Source: Lethocerus indicus (taxonomy: Eukaryota > Arthropoda > Insecta > Hemiptera > Belostomatidae). Taken from it: a DNA stretch of 64,000 nucleotides. Both the position numbers and the translations under genes were made by a program. Below the pieces are notes generated by a model. It had not been told where the DNA came from. It worked only from the letters and a program-made list of their open reading frames with translations, and made no database searches. This document shows, in pieces, positions 41,055 to 55,100 of this stretch. Location of the stretch: assembly GCA_019843655.1 (NCBI GenBank), contig JACDQD010000103.1, positions 7,068,001 to 7,132,000 of the forward strand, written 5' to 3'. The stretch's first letter is position 1. Every line of letters begins with the position of its first letter.

Positions 41055-42986
41055 ATGTCTGAATATGATGCGGTGAAAAGAGGACGTTTAGTTCTAAAAG
41101 GAGAAAAGTCAAGGTAATTTCAGACTGTAGAGTCTCGCACTGTTCATTTCTAATTATGTAGTTTAGAGATTAAAACTGTTACTTCCATCTGTTAGCAGTT
41201 CCAAAAGGAAGAAGAAGCAGAAGCATAAGGATAAGAAAGTGAAGACAGAACCAGTTCAAGATGAAGACAAAATTGCTCATGGTAAAATTTATTGCTTAGT
41301 GTTATAGTTAGTTCTTATTTCAATAAAAATGGGTAATATTATTTTGTCATGATATATATTGTTATGTAGAACCGTTGCTTTCCTCAAAGTAACTACTGGA
41401 ATGAAGATAGGTTACGCGATGTTAGTAATGGAACCATAAACTGTGATTACAACTAAAAATGTTTATAAACATGTTTTCATATATCAGGTGGCTGGGCTAA
41501 GGTAGAGACCATAAAGGACATTTCTGGTTCTGTGGCCATCGAATTTGGAGATAGAACTTATGTTACATCACTCGATAATGGACTGTTCAATTTGGGAGCT
41601 CCGCATTCTGAAGGTAGGAAAAACTTTATATTTTATTGGTACACCTACAACCCTAAGAAAATTTCTCAAATATTTAGTTCTTTCTACACTACAGGTGATA
41701 GTCCTTCCCCAGAAGAGGTACTGACAGCAATACCTGTCAGCGATTCAAAAGTTGCCTTTAAGTCTGGCTATGGAAAATATCTTGGTGTTTCCAAAGATGG
41801 AACTGTCATCGGAAGATCGGATGCCATTGGTGCACTTGAACAGTGGGAACCCGTATTCCAAGTATTTAATTTTTAACAATTTTATTAAATGAAACTCATT
41901 TAAATTTGTATTTAATTTCCATGTTTTTCCAAGTTTCTATGTGATTGTTCCAATTATAAAGGTTTCTTACATTTTTAAAACTATTCATAAATAACTCTGC
42001 CTAAATGGCCATCATAGTGTCTAGAATTTCCATAACCAACTCTACTTTTGTTAGATACCTCATCAGGAAATTGGTAAAATATGAAACAAAAATTGATGAA
42101 GTTATTTATGTACCTATGTTTACCGCTGTCATGCGATTAATTGGGCCAGATATGTATTGCAGGATGGTAAGATGGCACTATTGGCAAGCACAGGGTGTTT
42201 CATGTCTGTTAGAGATGAGGATGATTCCATAATTGCTAATAACAGGACAGCGGGGCCTGGCGAAATGCTATGGGTAAGGTCACCCGTGGAAAAACAATCT
42301 GACAATGGTCCCGATATACCCATCGAAGAACAAGGCAGTTTGGCAGAGATTGAAGTCAATTATGTGTATGTTACCAGTTCTTTGTATGAAAACAGTTCAT
42401 TAGTTGAATATTATAACTTAAATTAAGAATTAAAATACAAAATTTTAGCTGTAATTTTAATAGTGTTTACTATTAAAATAACTAAGGCCCTCTTATCCCA
42501 CCATTCATTAAAGATTACCTTATTAGTTTGCTCCAGTATTTGAATAACAAAATTTTTGCTTAGAAGTTTAAGTAATTTATTTTTTTAAATCTGTAAGCTT
42601 TGTAGTTAGAAATATTTTACTTGTTGCTGGAAATTCAATATTTTGTATGCATAAAGCATATGAAAAGATCATAATGAAAAGGATCCCATAAATTCTTGTA
42701 AAATTGTTATATTACGTGATTTAGATATAATTCTTGTAAATATAATTGTAATGTTTTTAATTTTTTAATGAAGGTTGATTGACACATTATTACTATTATT
42801 AGATAAGCTGTAATTGAGCTAAACTCTTTTTTCAGAAAAAAATTTCAGAAGTTCCAAGACAAGAAACTCAAAGTTAGCTCTGAGCAAAAATCTGTTTTGA
42901 AACAGGCCAAAGAAAAGGGTCGGCTTCATGAAGAATTACTTAATAGAAGAAGCAAAATGAAAGCAGATCGATATTGTAAAATATAA
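41055..42986 (+). CDS. FRG1: FRG1 homolog (FSHD region gene 1), complete, six coding exons
   Basis: Joined coding exons are 41,055-41,113, 41,199-41,281, 41,488-41,613, 41,695-41,861, 42,163-42,365 and 42,836-42,986. All junctions are GT/AG, phases agree, and the product is 262 aa against about 258 in vertebrates. The start [16 protein letters not shown] matches the family start. A lysine-rich, nuclear-localisation-type stretch follows (residues about 20-38), then the FRG1 beta-trefoil-like domain (about 48-255). It carries the family hallmarks [20 protein letters not shown] (113-120), GRSDAIG (129-135), EQWEPVFQ (138-145) and GKMALLAS, a second basic patch [13 protein letters not shown], and the family C-terminus [11 protein letters not shown]1 proteins are nuclear/nucleolar, associate with spliceosomal complexes and bind RNA and F-actin. 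The GW in HGGWAKV replaces the WW seen in vertebrates. No truncation or frameshift is present. Confidence 0.96.
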
Positions 42987-43028
42987 ATATACGAATAATA
43001 ATTTGTAATGTTGTTACAATTTTTTTAA

Positions 43029-43034
43029 AATAAA
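43029..43034 (+). terminator. Poly(A) signal AATAAA of FRG1
   Basis: A canonical AATAAA lies 43 bp after the FRG1 stop codon, inside an A/T-rich run. It is the first canonical hexamer after the stop on this strand, so it is the probable 3' end signal. Another AATAAA lies near 43,409. Confidence 0.6.
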
Positions 43035-43745
43035 AAATTGTTTTTTAAACAATTTCATTCCTTCCATGTGAATTTCATTATTTGTAATATATGTAGTATT
43101 CTATCAGGCAGGTTATTTTGTTATTTTACAAAAATATTAGGACAAACAATTTTTATAACCCTGCATATATTGAGTTTATAGAATTAGTCACCACTTGATA
43201 AGAACTGATTTAATAATTAAACATATTTTATCCATAAATTTTGTTCTAAAGAATTTAGGTTAGTATGTTGTTTGTTTTGTAGGAAATCACAACTTATTCT
43301 GCCTATTACCAATTAATTTTTTCCTGATTTATTTTGTAGCTCATTGTTTCATTCTATGTTATGACTCATTATCCTACTGCTCTATGTCCCTTAATCCTTA
43401 ATTTAAACAATAAAGCTGAATACAAATGAACAGTTACATGTATGTGATTCCATGATTCATAACAACCAAAAGTCAAAAATCTGTACAATAATTCTGTAAG
43501 ATAATTCTTGTTTAAATAGCTAATAAATTGTAATATTAAATAGTGTTTAAATATATTCCAATATACATTTTATTTCACTAATTAAAATTTGACTAATTAC
43601 AAAAACTTTGTATTTTTTGAGAATAAATTCATGCATTCAACTATGTCTTCTTAGCAAGTAGGATACTAATAATCCTTGTTTGTCCACAGATAAATGAGTA
43701 TAACAATAAAATTATTTGTCAAGTTCAAAAGTTTTAAAAACTTAC

Positions 43746-45454
43746 CTTAAATTTTGTACCGCTTTCTTGGACTGCCTGAAAAAAGTACCATGTATTATTG
43801 AAACTGTACACAACTATTGTATAACATTGCAGGTTGAGGCACATTAAATTTCAAAATCTATAATTCAGTTTGTTGTACATAGTGTTTCATATGTTACAAA
43901 ATATATCAAACTTAATTGTGGTTCATCTTCACCTGACCAAACAGCTTGATAAGAAAGAATTGCAAATACTAATTATCAGATTCAGTATTTCCAGAAGTAT
44001 TTTCAAATTCAGCTATTATATTCAATTATATATAAATTACTCAGGAGAATTCACTTCCAGAATTCCTATCTGTCTGGGATCTAACTATTTTAACAAATTT
44101 TACATTTTATTTTATATTTATTTCAGTTCATATAGGGTTAATTTATAACCAAATGAATAAAGCATAATAACCTGAACCTACAGCAGCAAGTCTAATTACC
44201 TTCTAACCAAAATTGTTACCCATACAGAAATTCAGACAAGGGAATTAAATAAAGATTGTAAATTGATTGTAAAAGATTGTTAAATATAGAACTCATTAAC
44301 ATTTTTTTAACTTACATAACTTACTTTTAATACCTTAACAACTTCTAATAACTTTAAAATTGTTTAAGCCAGGATGTTAGTATAAGCCAAGTGTTTGGTG
44401 GTTGGCTTAAAAAAACAATATAAAAGTTAAAAGTGCATTAATTTGTGCATATGGTCTGTTGAAAGTCTTTCAAATATGACTTTTCTGGAAATATACCTAC
44501 ATATTCATTCTGGAAATATCTTAGATTTACCAAATTGACTCTTGAACAGTTAATATTACAGTATATCATGGGTGTTCAGTAATTTCGTGTCCATATGCAG
44601 CCACATATATCCACATTCTTTATAAACTAGTGTTGTTTTATAGATTTCAATGCAAACATTTATAATGAAATTTCTTATATATACACACACACACACACTC
44701 ACCTCCAATAGAATATGAACCTACATTGCTTCTTGGGAAAAAGCAGTGAACCTTTAGATGCCTTCCAGTATACATAAATTCCATTCCCTGTAAGCAGATT
44801 CACTGCATTAACATATATATACATTGCAGTGTGTATGTGTGAGTATTTAATTACTTGTTACAAATGTATTCTATTGATATGACAGTATAAGTGTTGAATT
44901 TTCTCTAAGGAAAAGTAAAGTTTGAAATATAAATTTAATTATGATGTGTCTGTTACTGTTTTGTGAAAAATGGTAACACTAAAAAAAAATAAAAACGCGA
45001 TTTTAGAAGAACATTAATATTTCATTTCTGGTTGAAAAACATTTTAAATTAGTTACAGTAATTATACTCTATACTGTAACTAAATAAATAGTATCTTTTA
45101 TGCACTTCTGAAAAAGCCTACATCCAATTGCTAGACCTGGTGCCAGGCTTGTAGTGATTCTTCATATTTATAATGTTTGCAATTCCTGATGAACACAGGA
45201 AATCAATAATAGCAAATTTTTGATGATAAATTCTATTTGCTGAAAAGCTTATAGGGTAACAAAATGGCGAACTATCTTGAGCCCAGTACTTGTTTTATAA
45301 TTATAGCTTTATTCATTGAATTACTGATTTTTAGCAACGTTTGATTATTTCTATATATGCCAATTACCTTCTGTACAAAGGACTTCGTTCCAATGCATTG
45401 TTTTTTGCCTGAATATACTAATTTTAACACACGCGAATATTTACCGAACTGCAT
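43746..45454 (-). CDS. Possible small unrecognised three-exon gene, about 66 aa
   Basis: Three minus-strand segments join with canonical splice sites. Exon 1 is 45,454-45,368 (ATG, 29 codons, MQFGKYSRVLKLVYSGKKQC..., donor AAG/GTAATT). Exon 2 is 44,787-44,703 (acceptor TGCTTACAG, donor GGAG/GTGAGT, reads GMEFMYTGRHLKVHCFFPRS...). Mini-exon 3 is 43,775-43,746 (acceptor TTTTTTCAG, donor AAG/GTAAGT). Exon 1 ends in phase 0 and exon 2 in phase 1; the frame then stops within exon 3 (GSPRKRYKI, stop), 3 to 4 bases before its donor, so further exons would be 3' UTR. The product is short, basic and of no family I recognise. An upstream CpG/YY1-like patch (about 45,480-45,530) could be its promoter. 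It lies between and convergent with FRG1. It may instead be a non-coding transcript or chance alignment of splice sites. Confidence 0.35.
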
Positions 45455-45479
45455 TACTGGAGGGACAACTACCAACTAA

Positions 45480-45740
45480 AGCGCGACTCTTACTATTATG
45501 GTGTCGGCCAAAGATGGCCAAAACGGGAGCAAATAATGATTATTAAAATATTGAACTACAATAAAGGCAGACATGAATTAATTCAACATCTCATATTTTA
45601 GAAACTACTCTTGTGAGCATAAAATATGAGTTCATACAATTTTGGTGAAAAATTCAAAATGGCCTGAAAGCCATAACGAAGCGTCCACGGCGATTGTAAT
45701 GTTTCGTAGGTTATCTGCAGTGTACCCAGTATTCCCGTGA
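45480..45740. promoter_or_regulatory. CpG-bearing, YY1-like promoter candidate
   Basis: In otherwise CpG-poor AT-rich DNA, this patch carries several CpGs (GCGCGACTC, GTCGGCC, AAACGGGAGC, GTCCACGGCG) and an AAAGATGGCC word typical of YY1-type core promoter sites. It lies directly upstream of the possible small minus-strand gene beginning at 45,454. The assignment rests on position and composition only. Confidence 0.3.
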
Positions 45741-48487
45741 AGGAAAGTGTATTTTAGGTTTAGTTATTTTCCAGAATACTTCTACCTGTAAATTCGTTTT
45801 TAATTTTGTATTTATGAAAAGGACTCTACATTGGGTGGGAGGATTTTGAAAGTTTTGAAGTATTTTGAAATCGTTCTTAAGAATCTGCTTCCCAAAATTC
45901 CGACTTCTTTTGCAATAGTGGTAAACAATTCAATAGTAGGTTTCACACACAGTGCTGATATTTCACAAAAAATACATTTTTTTTAAATAATAAGACACAA
46001 TTTCATTTAAATAACTTTTGATAATTAAAAAAAATTTTCCTTTTTAATTTATACATTTCAAGCCTTAAAAGATTCATTGATTCAAAAATTAACGAAAAAT
46101 CGGAGGATAGCTGGATATTTTAAAATTCCAACTATTTGTGTCAGGAAAAATATCAGGATTTGTATTAGAAGTACATGAAATGCAAGGAGGTCGTTTGGTG
46201 AATTTGCAGTGTCCGTCACATGCAGCAATCTGGTGGCAACATGTCTACATGTTGCATTTTATGAAGGATATAAAAGAGGGGTGAATGAACGGTTTAAATA
46301 CCTCCCAAAACATTTTAATTAAACATACTTTACAAGGATATAAAAACATATATATATATATACAGATGTTGCTATACAAATTGTACTGTATTTCTTTATT
46401 TAATTTAATAAATTTGTCGAGTGTCTGCTTTCACTTCAGATCCTTTTCGCTCACTATTTCAATCAAAAAGGGAGATAAGTTTTGTTTCCCGCTTCTGGGA
46501 ATCCTCTTCCATCCAGCTGAGCCCTTTGCAAAAACTGCATGCCGTTATTTTGACAAACAATGTTGTTCATTGACACGTATGAACATGACAAAAAAATATT
46601 TGTATGTAAAATATATATCTGAAATGATTAAAATAATACGCACATTTCTTTATACAATTTTTTTTCTAATTGTGCCTTGAATTTTTGGTAAAGGCTTACT
46701 TATAACCAGCAGACCACCATTCTAACTAATGGGAATAAAGAGGCCCTTGATACAAGGTATCAATCAAATAATGAAACATGTTGACAAGCAATTTAAGTTT
46801 GATATTATTTATACCTTCGATGTCTGAGGCACATTTTTTATTTATGTAACTGATGTACAATATACTCTGTATACATCGCGAGATGACTGAAAATGAAATG
46901 TTTTCTACAGGGATCAATGTAAAAAATATTAACAAAGCCATTTCATGTTACATCTCTAGTTTACCAATTTCAAGACAGCCCTTCCAACCAACAAGAACCC
47001 ACAATGTATAAATAAATCAATTTCTATACCCTGGGGGTTGCTTAATCTTTGTTTTATTTATTGCCATTAAAAATAATATTCAGATGTGGTTATACTTTAT
47101 GAAATTGTACATATTATTGTCAGGTTTCTCTTTGCTATAGACTCTAAACCTGATGTTTCTACTGTTTTCGGAGTGTTTTGAAATTGAAACTTGAAGCAGC
47201 TCCTACATCTCCAATATTAATATAATATTTTCAATTCTAATACATTAACTAACTTAATACTAGCATAAAATTTATTAAGAGGCAAATTTTATACTTCTAT
47301 AAAATATACAAATATGAAACCAAAAGTGTACCTGTAAAAAGTTAAACAATATTCAAGTTTTTGTTACTTAATATTTCATAAACCTAGTTTTATGTTAGGT
47401 TTACCTTTCATTTATGAACCACTTCTCTCTTTGTGACTTTACAAGTAAAAGAGTTAAGAGAAGGAAGAAATTGGAAGCAAAATATATAAGATAGAAGTGA
47501 GCCATGTCTATATACGTATATAAAAATAAAATTATTGCTACTATGTTGTTTAGATTACCCTCCCAAAAATACTACTGCTATATATAAATGTGTATGTGTG
47601 ATTAATAATTATTGCGCTTAAATTTGATTAAAATAATGACATAACATAATACTAATCATTATTTCGCATTGTAAACAAACCATCAATATTAAACTGATAT
47701 GTCTTCTGAATCATATACTGATGAAAACATAGTGTATCACATAAATAATAAACTTTTATACAAATATGAAGGCCACAAATTTGTAACTTTACTACTTGAA
47801 AGTTATTACTAAATATTAACAATTATTTTTGTTTGTATAAAAATATATGATTTGATAAATAACATTATAAAACTTTAACACAATTTTTTTGTCTTTATAA
47901 CAATTGCACATGTAAGACACCCTTTCAATTTGCTTAACATGAGTATAAACAAATATATCATTAAGGTATACAATTAGATCAAATACTTATCATTATTGTG
48001 AGCCATAAAATGACAGTGGTTAAAATATGGCGTTCTTTCATCCAAAGCTCATGTCAGACACTGAAGACCTATGCACACAAAAGTACAACAAATATAAATT
48101 TAAACAAACCAAAAATTATTACAGCAGAAATAATGTTTTAATTAAAAATTATGAGGGATAAATAAATAAGGTAGAGGCATTTGAATAAGAATTAATTGTA
48201 ATATCTGAATAGGAATAGGGAGATAATGATACATTTTTCGTTTCTTAGTATTTATAATGCATAATTGCATGATATAAACCTCAACATATTTCTAAACTCA
48301 ATCCAAATACCCGCAGTAGACTCAGTGACAAATATTTCTCTTAAAGCAACAAAAGTACAAGGAGAATAAAAAGCCATTAAAATTACATTTCTGAAATATT
48401 AATTAAGATATAGTTAAAAATTGACAAAGTTACATTTATACATACATATACTATCGATGCATACCAGTTACAGTCTCCACTTTGTCT
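45741..48487. other. AT-rich intergenic DNA between the small gene and the N4BP2-like 3' end
   Basis: No supported gene. A TATAAAAG word at 46,269-46,276 precedes a 131-codon plus-strand frame (46,285-46,680), but the frame is AT-driven (Ile/Leu/Phe/Tyr-rich), and a TATA box at that spacing would place the start of transcription after its ATG. A 20-base palindromic hairpin lies at 46,236-46,255. Confidence 0.55.
46236..46255. repeat. Short palindromic hairpin (9-bp arms)
   Basis: GCAACATGT at 46,236-46,244 pairs exactly with ACATGTTGC at 46,247-46,255 around two bases (CT). It lies 14 bp upstream of a TATAAAAG word. It could be an operator-like binding site or chance. Confidence 0.6.
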
Positions 48488-48493
48488 TTTATT
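48488..48493 (-). terminator. Poly(A) signal candidate of the N4BP2-like gene
   Basis: TTTATT on the plus strand reads AATAAA on the minus strand, about 166 bp after the stop codon at 48,659. The region is AT-rich, so other hexamers further downstream are possible. Confidence 0.45.
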
Positions 48494-48658
48494 AAAAAGG
48501 TTTCTCTCTCTGATAGTTTTTATATAAAATAGTGCTTGTAAATTAGTAAATGTTTCGGTATAAAATTCAACAATTATATATCATATTAAAATTATAAATT
48601 ATAATAATATATTATAAATTAAAACAATGTACTGACATGATTTGACAAATTACCTCTA

Positions 48659-51600
48659 TCATTCGCTGCAACTTAATGTTGTCCTCTTTGTAACAAAAGC
48701 TGTCAACATTCCAGGATTTTCTGCATCATATCTAATTAAAAAAAGTATCATTTTAAAATTAAGCAAAAAAACAAAGAAGCACTATTGCAACACATAAAGT
48801 TTGAAAATATCCCCTGATCCAGTGGAACACAGATTTAAACATTTTAAACACACAATTATAGTATATTATTATTAAAGTGCTGATAAATTAAAATGTTTAA
48901 CAAGGATTTTAAAATTAGTTTGCTTTAATTTGCTCCATTTTGACTCCAGTTGCTGCTTTGATGGTGCATTGGATAACAAAATAGGGATGGGGAAAATTTC
49001 AATTCTTCTAATATACTGTACAGGAAGGTAATGTAAAGTTTTGCTATTGTGAAATCAAGGAGAAAGTTAAACAAAAAAATGTCTTCACTTGAGAAAGATT
49101 AGGCAGCAAGCTGTTTCTTGTCACTATTTGTCAGTTGTTGCTTAGCAGATATGTCTGCCAAGGTCAAATACTATTCATATTTTTAAATATCTGTATTAAT
49201 TGTGGAAATTGCAAGAATCAGAGGTACATTTTTTACGCTATAAAAAATATATTTTTCTAGTGCAAATAAAAATTGTACAATAACTACAGTACCTCAGTTA
49301 CTATGAATCAGGGATAAAAGAAGAAATACTTGGTTTACAATTATTTTACAATAACTGAGGACAAATTAGTCTATAATTATTGACATGTTGAGTCTGTAGG
49401 CTTTTAAATGAATATCATCACACTGATAAACAGAAATAAATGCTTTAACTCCTTTCTTGTTATATAATAGCAGATATTATAACTATTGTGATGAAATGGT
49501 TGTGATGCTACTTACATTATATTACGTTTTGCGAGCCTCGATTGAACTGCAGGACGTATTTTAGGCTTTCCATTGATGCTATGAATTCCCTGTCCAGTAA
49601 TAATGTATAGAGAGCGTTTGAAAGAAGGAACAGAACTGGACATCAAGTTTCTAACATGAGCATCCAAGAATAAGTCCAATATTTGTAGGGCCTCAGAAAC
49701 GTTAAGATAGTGCAGATCTATAGTGTTAGCGCTGGCGTGGCCTCTGCTTTGACTTTGAGCAGATAACAATTTATTTGTGGCTAACAAATTTGCTACATTT
49801 ATCTGATCTTTGTGCCACCTTGCCTGCAAAAAATGAAATTTCATTGTAACATTGAAAAGTTTTACTCAGTTTAAATCTGATATCTGAAGTTCTGTGCAAA
49901 TTTCCATTCTTTCATAAGAAATACAAAATATCAAAGAGAAACTTTTTTTATTGTAAGTTTGCATGATTAACAACAATTATTAATATACATATAGAAACTT
50001 AATTTATATGTTTACAGCAATGGAAGGTTATATACACAATAAATAAATACACAATTACATTCTAAATTTAATTAGTATAATAAAATCAATTTTCAAATTA
50101 TTATTAACCCGATAATAATTTTATACCATTTCAGCATAGTATGATGCAGCTTCCTTATTACCATTTCTAAAAGCCATGCTAGCTTTATTAAAACAATCTT
50201 GTCGTAAGTCATATAATTGTTTTGCCATGTCCTTATATGCATTTGCTTGGTATATTACTTCTTCTTGAGTAAGGAATTGACACTCATCAACCTGCACAAT
50301 TATTAACAATTCATTTGGCATCCAAGTACATTGTGCTTGATTAAATAGTTACAATCAATTTATAATTAAAACATGAATATAATATAAAGTTAAATGAAAA
50401 TAGATGGCATAATACAAAAAAGAAAATAACATTTTTGTACGGATCAGAATAAAAGTGTTAGGAATGAGAGTTAATGCTCCTTCGAGTAGATGGTCAGGTG
50501 TAAAAATTATATAATTAATAGCACCTAAGCACAAGAAAATGAAGCTGGCAGAAAATATAAGGATGGTGGTAGGATTTAAATGGCAATGTAAATGTGGGAT
50601 TACTGGAAGAGGGACTAGAAATAACTCAGTTTACCACTAAAAGTTGCTTAAGTAGGAACAAGTAACAAGTTTGAATTCTCTGCCTACTCTTCTGTCTTCG
50701 TATCTTCCATTGCTATTCTCCTCATTAATATACACCAAATTCACCAGTACAACCTCATTCATCCTTCATTTTATCACTCATGAGAAGTAAGACTGTCAGT
50801 CAAATCCATGATATAATCTCAATAAGCTTTCTCCATAAAACTGCCCATTATCCCCATGAAAGATGCTATCTGTGAGGGGTAATAGTCTCTTGACCTAGAA
50901 TTCAGTGAGGCAGTAAGGACAAAATAAAGATTTATTTATGTGAAATCAGCAATATGTTCAGCCTCAGACCTATTAGGGATATAAACAAATTACACAAAAA
51001 GTAATATTCCAAATACTTTACTGCATAATTTGATAAGTTATATTAACTCAGGAACTCAAGAATTAAATATCACATAATTAAAATTAAATTTTAACTGTTA
51101 ATGATGGACAGAATTAAGTACAATACAGTTTTGGGCTACATCACTTAAGAGGTGATAAAAGTTGTCATATGTATGACTTGTCCTGAGTTTATGTAAATGT
51201 TTATTAATGAGAATATAAATTATTATCCAACTTTGACCTCTCCAAATCATTTGGATATGTTAATTACATTATTTTATAAATGCTGCTATTTAGGAATGCA
51301 TTCTTGATCACTAACATTGCATATGCCTTCTACTTTCATTAAATTTTAAAATGTACTTCAATTATCATTGACACCTAGTTTATTTAATTTTTTAGTTCTT
51401 ATTAATTTTTTTATAATTACATTCATTACAATAGTTGCAACAATAATGAGTAACATTTTATTACTTACCCATGTGCACTGGGACTTCAAACAATTTTAAT
51501 TTATAAGTGAAATAAATATTTTGTGACAGACCTCGTTCAAAAGATTTGGTTCACGAGGGTTAGGCTTGTGACCAGCGGCCTGAAGCAGGGCCATTGTTTG

Positions 51601-52128
51601 ATGAAGAGATCTATTGGTATCCTCAAACAAATTAGATAAAGTGTTTGGGTCCATAGTTGAGAATCGTTCTCTGAGCAACTGTTTAGAAAGTCTACCAGCA
51701 ATAGTCTCACTCCCACTACTGTTACTGTCTTTCTGTAAAAATAATACAATAAGTAGCATTAATATGAGAAATGAATGAGAAAGAATATTAACTGTTTCCC
51801 ATAGGAAGCAATATATAACTGCTAGGCTTGGTCTGACCGAATAACATCAACATTAATTAAGGTACATCTTTCTTGTAATAAAAAGTATCCAATTTTTAAA
51901 TATAAATTAAAGGCTTATTTATTCTGTGTCAAATGAAAATTAGTGGGCATGTTAAATAAGAAAAAAATGTTTTCGGTAAATATAGTTAAAAATGTTGAAA
52001 TTAAAGTAATGGTAATTGCACTTTAAAATTGGTACATGTGAAAAATCATGAAATTACATAATTTCAACAAATAAAGAATTTAATTACTTACTTACACAAA
52101 CTAATTCAAACTAACTGGGAACATATAC

Positions 52129-52185
<57 letters not shown>

Positions 52186-55100
52186 GAAATATAAAATTGA
52201 CTATCCATATTATTTACATACACAAGCATAAACATGTATATGAGAAATCTTGGCTACCACTTCATACATTTTATGGCCTATTATTTACTGCAGTCAAATC
52301 ATTAAATAATGACAGACATTCCTCATTATCCATTATCAGGTAATAAAGTTTAAAATGTTTAATAAATTGTATGTAACTGCAGATTTCAGAATAAAATCTT
52401 CTTATGAATCTTCTTATCTTAACATTTCTTATATATTTTAATTACAAATCATTAAGATGTACAAGTGCATGATTAATAATTAATAATGTGTAAACAAATT
52501 TGTACTTAGAAAAAAGAATTAACACCCTGTAACAATTTAAGATTATACATTTACCATCTGTGATTTATGAATGCTTAGAGCCAATTCGTTATCCATTATC
52601 TCCCTGAGGTTAGGGGTCGTAGTCATTTCACAGAATGAAAATTCTTCTTCTTGAAGTTGCATTGCCAACATCTCATCTTTATACAAACATTTAAAAATTT
52701 ACATTTTACTAATTTAAGGAGCACATCTAATCACAGAGTTATAAAAGTATAATGCACAGTTGAAAATAAGGAATGATTTTTTTTTCTTTTCCCAGTTGCT
52801 CATACAGGCTATTGTGTCCAGCAGGGTTACGTGCCATCCAGCTCCTTGACTTTATCTAACTATCTCTATCGCAACATCTATTTGAACTGGTGGTACCTCT
52901 GAAGTGCACCCTGAACCCGCTAATCAGTGACATTTTTACTATGATGATAAAATCCTTAATTGAGAAATAAAAAAATAACAAAAACCCAATTTCCTTTCCT
53001 TTCTTCAATTTTTATATTGAAGGATAAATAAAATATAATGAATAAAATGAAATGTATTCAATAGTTACTTTAATTAAAAATGAATGCAAAACATTAGATT
53101 ATTCAATGTTGAATGAAAATAGATTCACTTAATTTTAGAATATATCAGCAAACTGTGCAAATATTTCTGAATGTCTGACTAATTTTATCTAATGATCTGG
53201 CCAAAATATACAAAAGTACAATAATGTAATTCATCTTTGAAAGCAGTATTTATATTCAGGCATTAACTTTACCTTCGTTGCAAGACATCTCCTGATTTTC
53301 TACTTGTTGTAGAACAGAGTCCATCACATAACTATAAAATTGCCTAGCCAAACTAATTGGTAGGTCTACGCGAACATCCTCTCCTAATAAAAAAAATACA
53401 ATACAACAATTACAGAAAATAAACAGACAGTAATTGTAACCCACAGAGTTTAAATTAAGCTAACGATTAAAAAAAAAAAAAAATTTTTGTATATTTCAGC
53501 AACATCCCAGAACTTATGAAAATAAAATATAAATCTTTGTCAACTTGCTTCTGTCAACAATGTTTTAATACATTTTAGTTTTACTCTATATAGATATATT
53601 CTAATCAAGTAGTTCACAAATAAACTGTAATAATAACCCACCTATGACACTAGAGGGAATCAATCCTCCAAATCTATTCTGAAGACTCATTATTAAGCTT
53701 TTGCTGATGGAAAGAGATATGTCTTCTTCTGTTTCTTGAACAGAATTTTCCTGAATAATTGCATCATCTTCAGTTATGCATATATCTTCCATTTTCATAG
53801 TGTCACTTTCAAGGTCATTACCAGGTACATCATATCGAGCTTTCCTTACTTTACGGATTCTTTCAGAATAACATTCTTCATTTATTATAAAACTGCTTTC
53901 CATATGTTTTATGATATCTTCTAATTTATCACTTTTCTTCAATTGTCTCAAATTATTACACTCATCTTCCCTCTCAGAATCTGATTCATTTTCTACATCT
54001 TCTCCCAGAGTGGTGACACCTGTTTCATTCTCCGAAGTATCTGTGGATGTAAAACCAGCAGCTGCCTCATTTCCCATTTCAGAAGCTATGTACTCCTCTG
54101 ATATTGATTCCCCAGAATCCAAAAGTATTCCAACAGTCCAGTCGAGATCTTTTCCACATTTTTCAAAAAGTTCAGTTAAATTATCGGGTGAAATTTTAGG
54201 AAACATTAGAGTTAAACGATGAACACCGCTCCCCAGTTGTTCTATTCGGTTAGTTTCTATGTCCATTGTCATAGTTCCTCGGTCTAACTGAAAAACTGAC
54301 CTTCTAGGATATACCCCTTGTTTTGGTCCTACAAATGTTGGCTTCCCAACAATAATCTTTTCAGTAAAATTAGGTATACCCGCTAATATTTGGCTCAGAA
54401 TTAAAAAATCATTACAGTTTGTGTTGGTGGAAGCATCTTTTAGTTCAAATGTTCGATCCTCATTTTTTCTTTCGTAGTTAAACAGTTGTCGTTGCTCTTT
54501 GGGACCATTTCCTACAATGATATCTGCTATTTTCTTATCTTCATATGAATCCCAATTACATAAAATATCATAGTATGAATTTTGAGAAGTCACTTCTTGC
54601 TTCAAACTATTTTTCATACCCTCATCCAGTAAATCATCAAAACTAGTACTTTCATTTACAGAGTCTGATGGAACTTTTGTATTGGACATGTTCTGAAATT
54701 CTTCTAGAGTAATAACGCCTTCATTATTTTCATGACATTTCTGAAACATAACAGTGTTGTCCCCATTTATCACTACATACTCATTTATATTATTAGTACA
54801 AATTCTACCAATTGCAGTATCTTGTTCGTCGGCTGTAAATGATCTAGAGATACTATCAAAAGCAGTTTTGGGTTCATTTATATATTCATAAGCTTCATCT
54901 TTTACAGTGGAATCTGTATTAATTGCACTGAAATCTATACCAAGTAAGTCAAGAATATTTTGCGATAAATTTGTATTTTGTGCAGCACTTTCCTCATTAC
55001 TATATCCAATTACATTGTCCACTGCAGAAGGCTTATTGGAAAAATCAATATGATCCGCATGCGTGCTTTGAATGTTTCTGGTTTTTGAATTATCCTTCTT

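Noticed and set aside
43746..43775. Mini-exon reading AVQESGTKFK as part of a known small conserved protein (C18orf32-like)
   Set aside because: The characteristic N-terminal hydrophobic part of that family is not present upstream; this frame is also not the one continued from exon 2.
46269..46680. TATAAAAG followed by a 131-codon frame
   Set aside because: The ATG is only about 10-16 bp after the TATA word, so transcription would start inside the frame; composition is AT-driven and unlike a protein.
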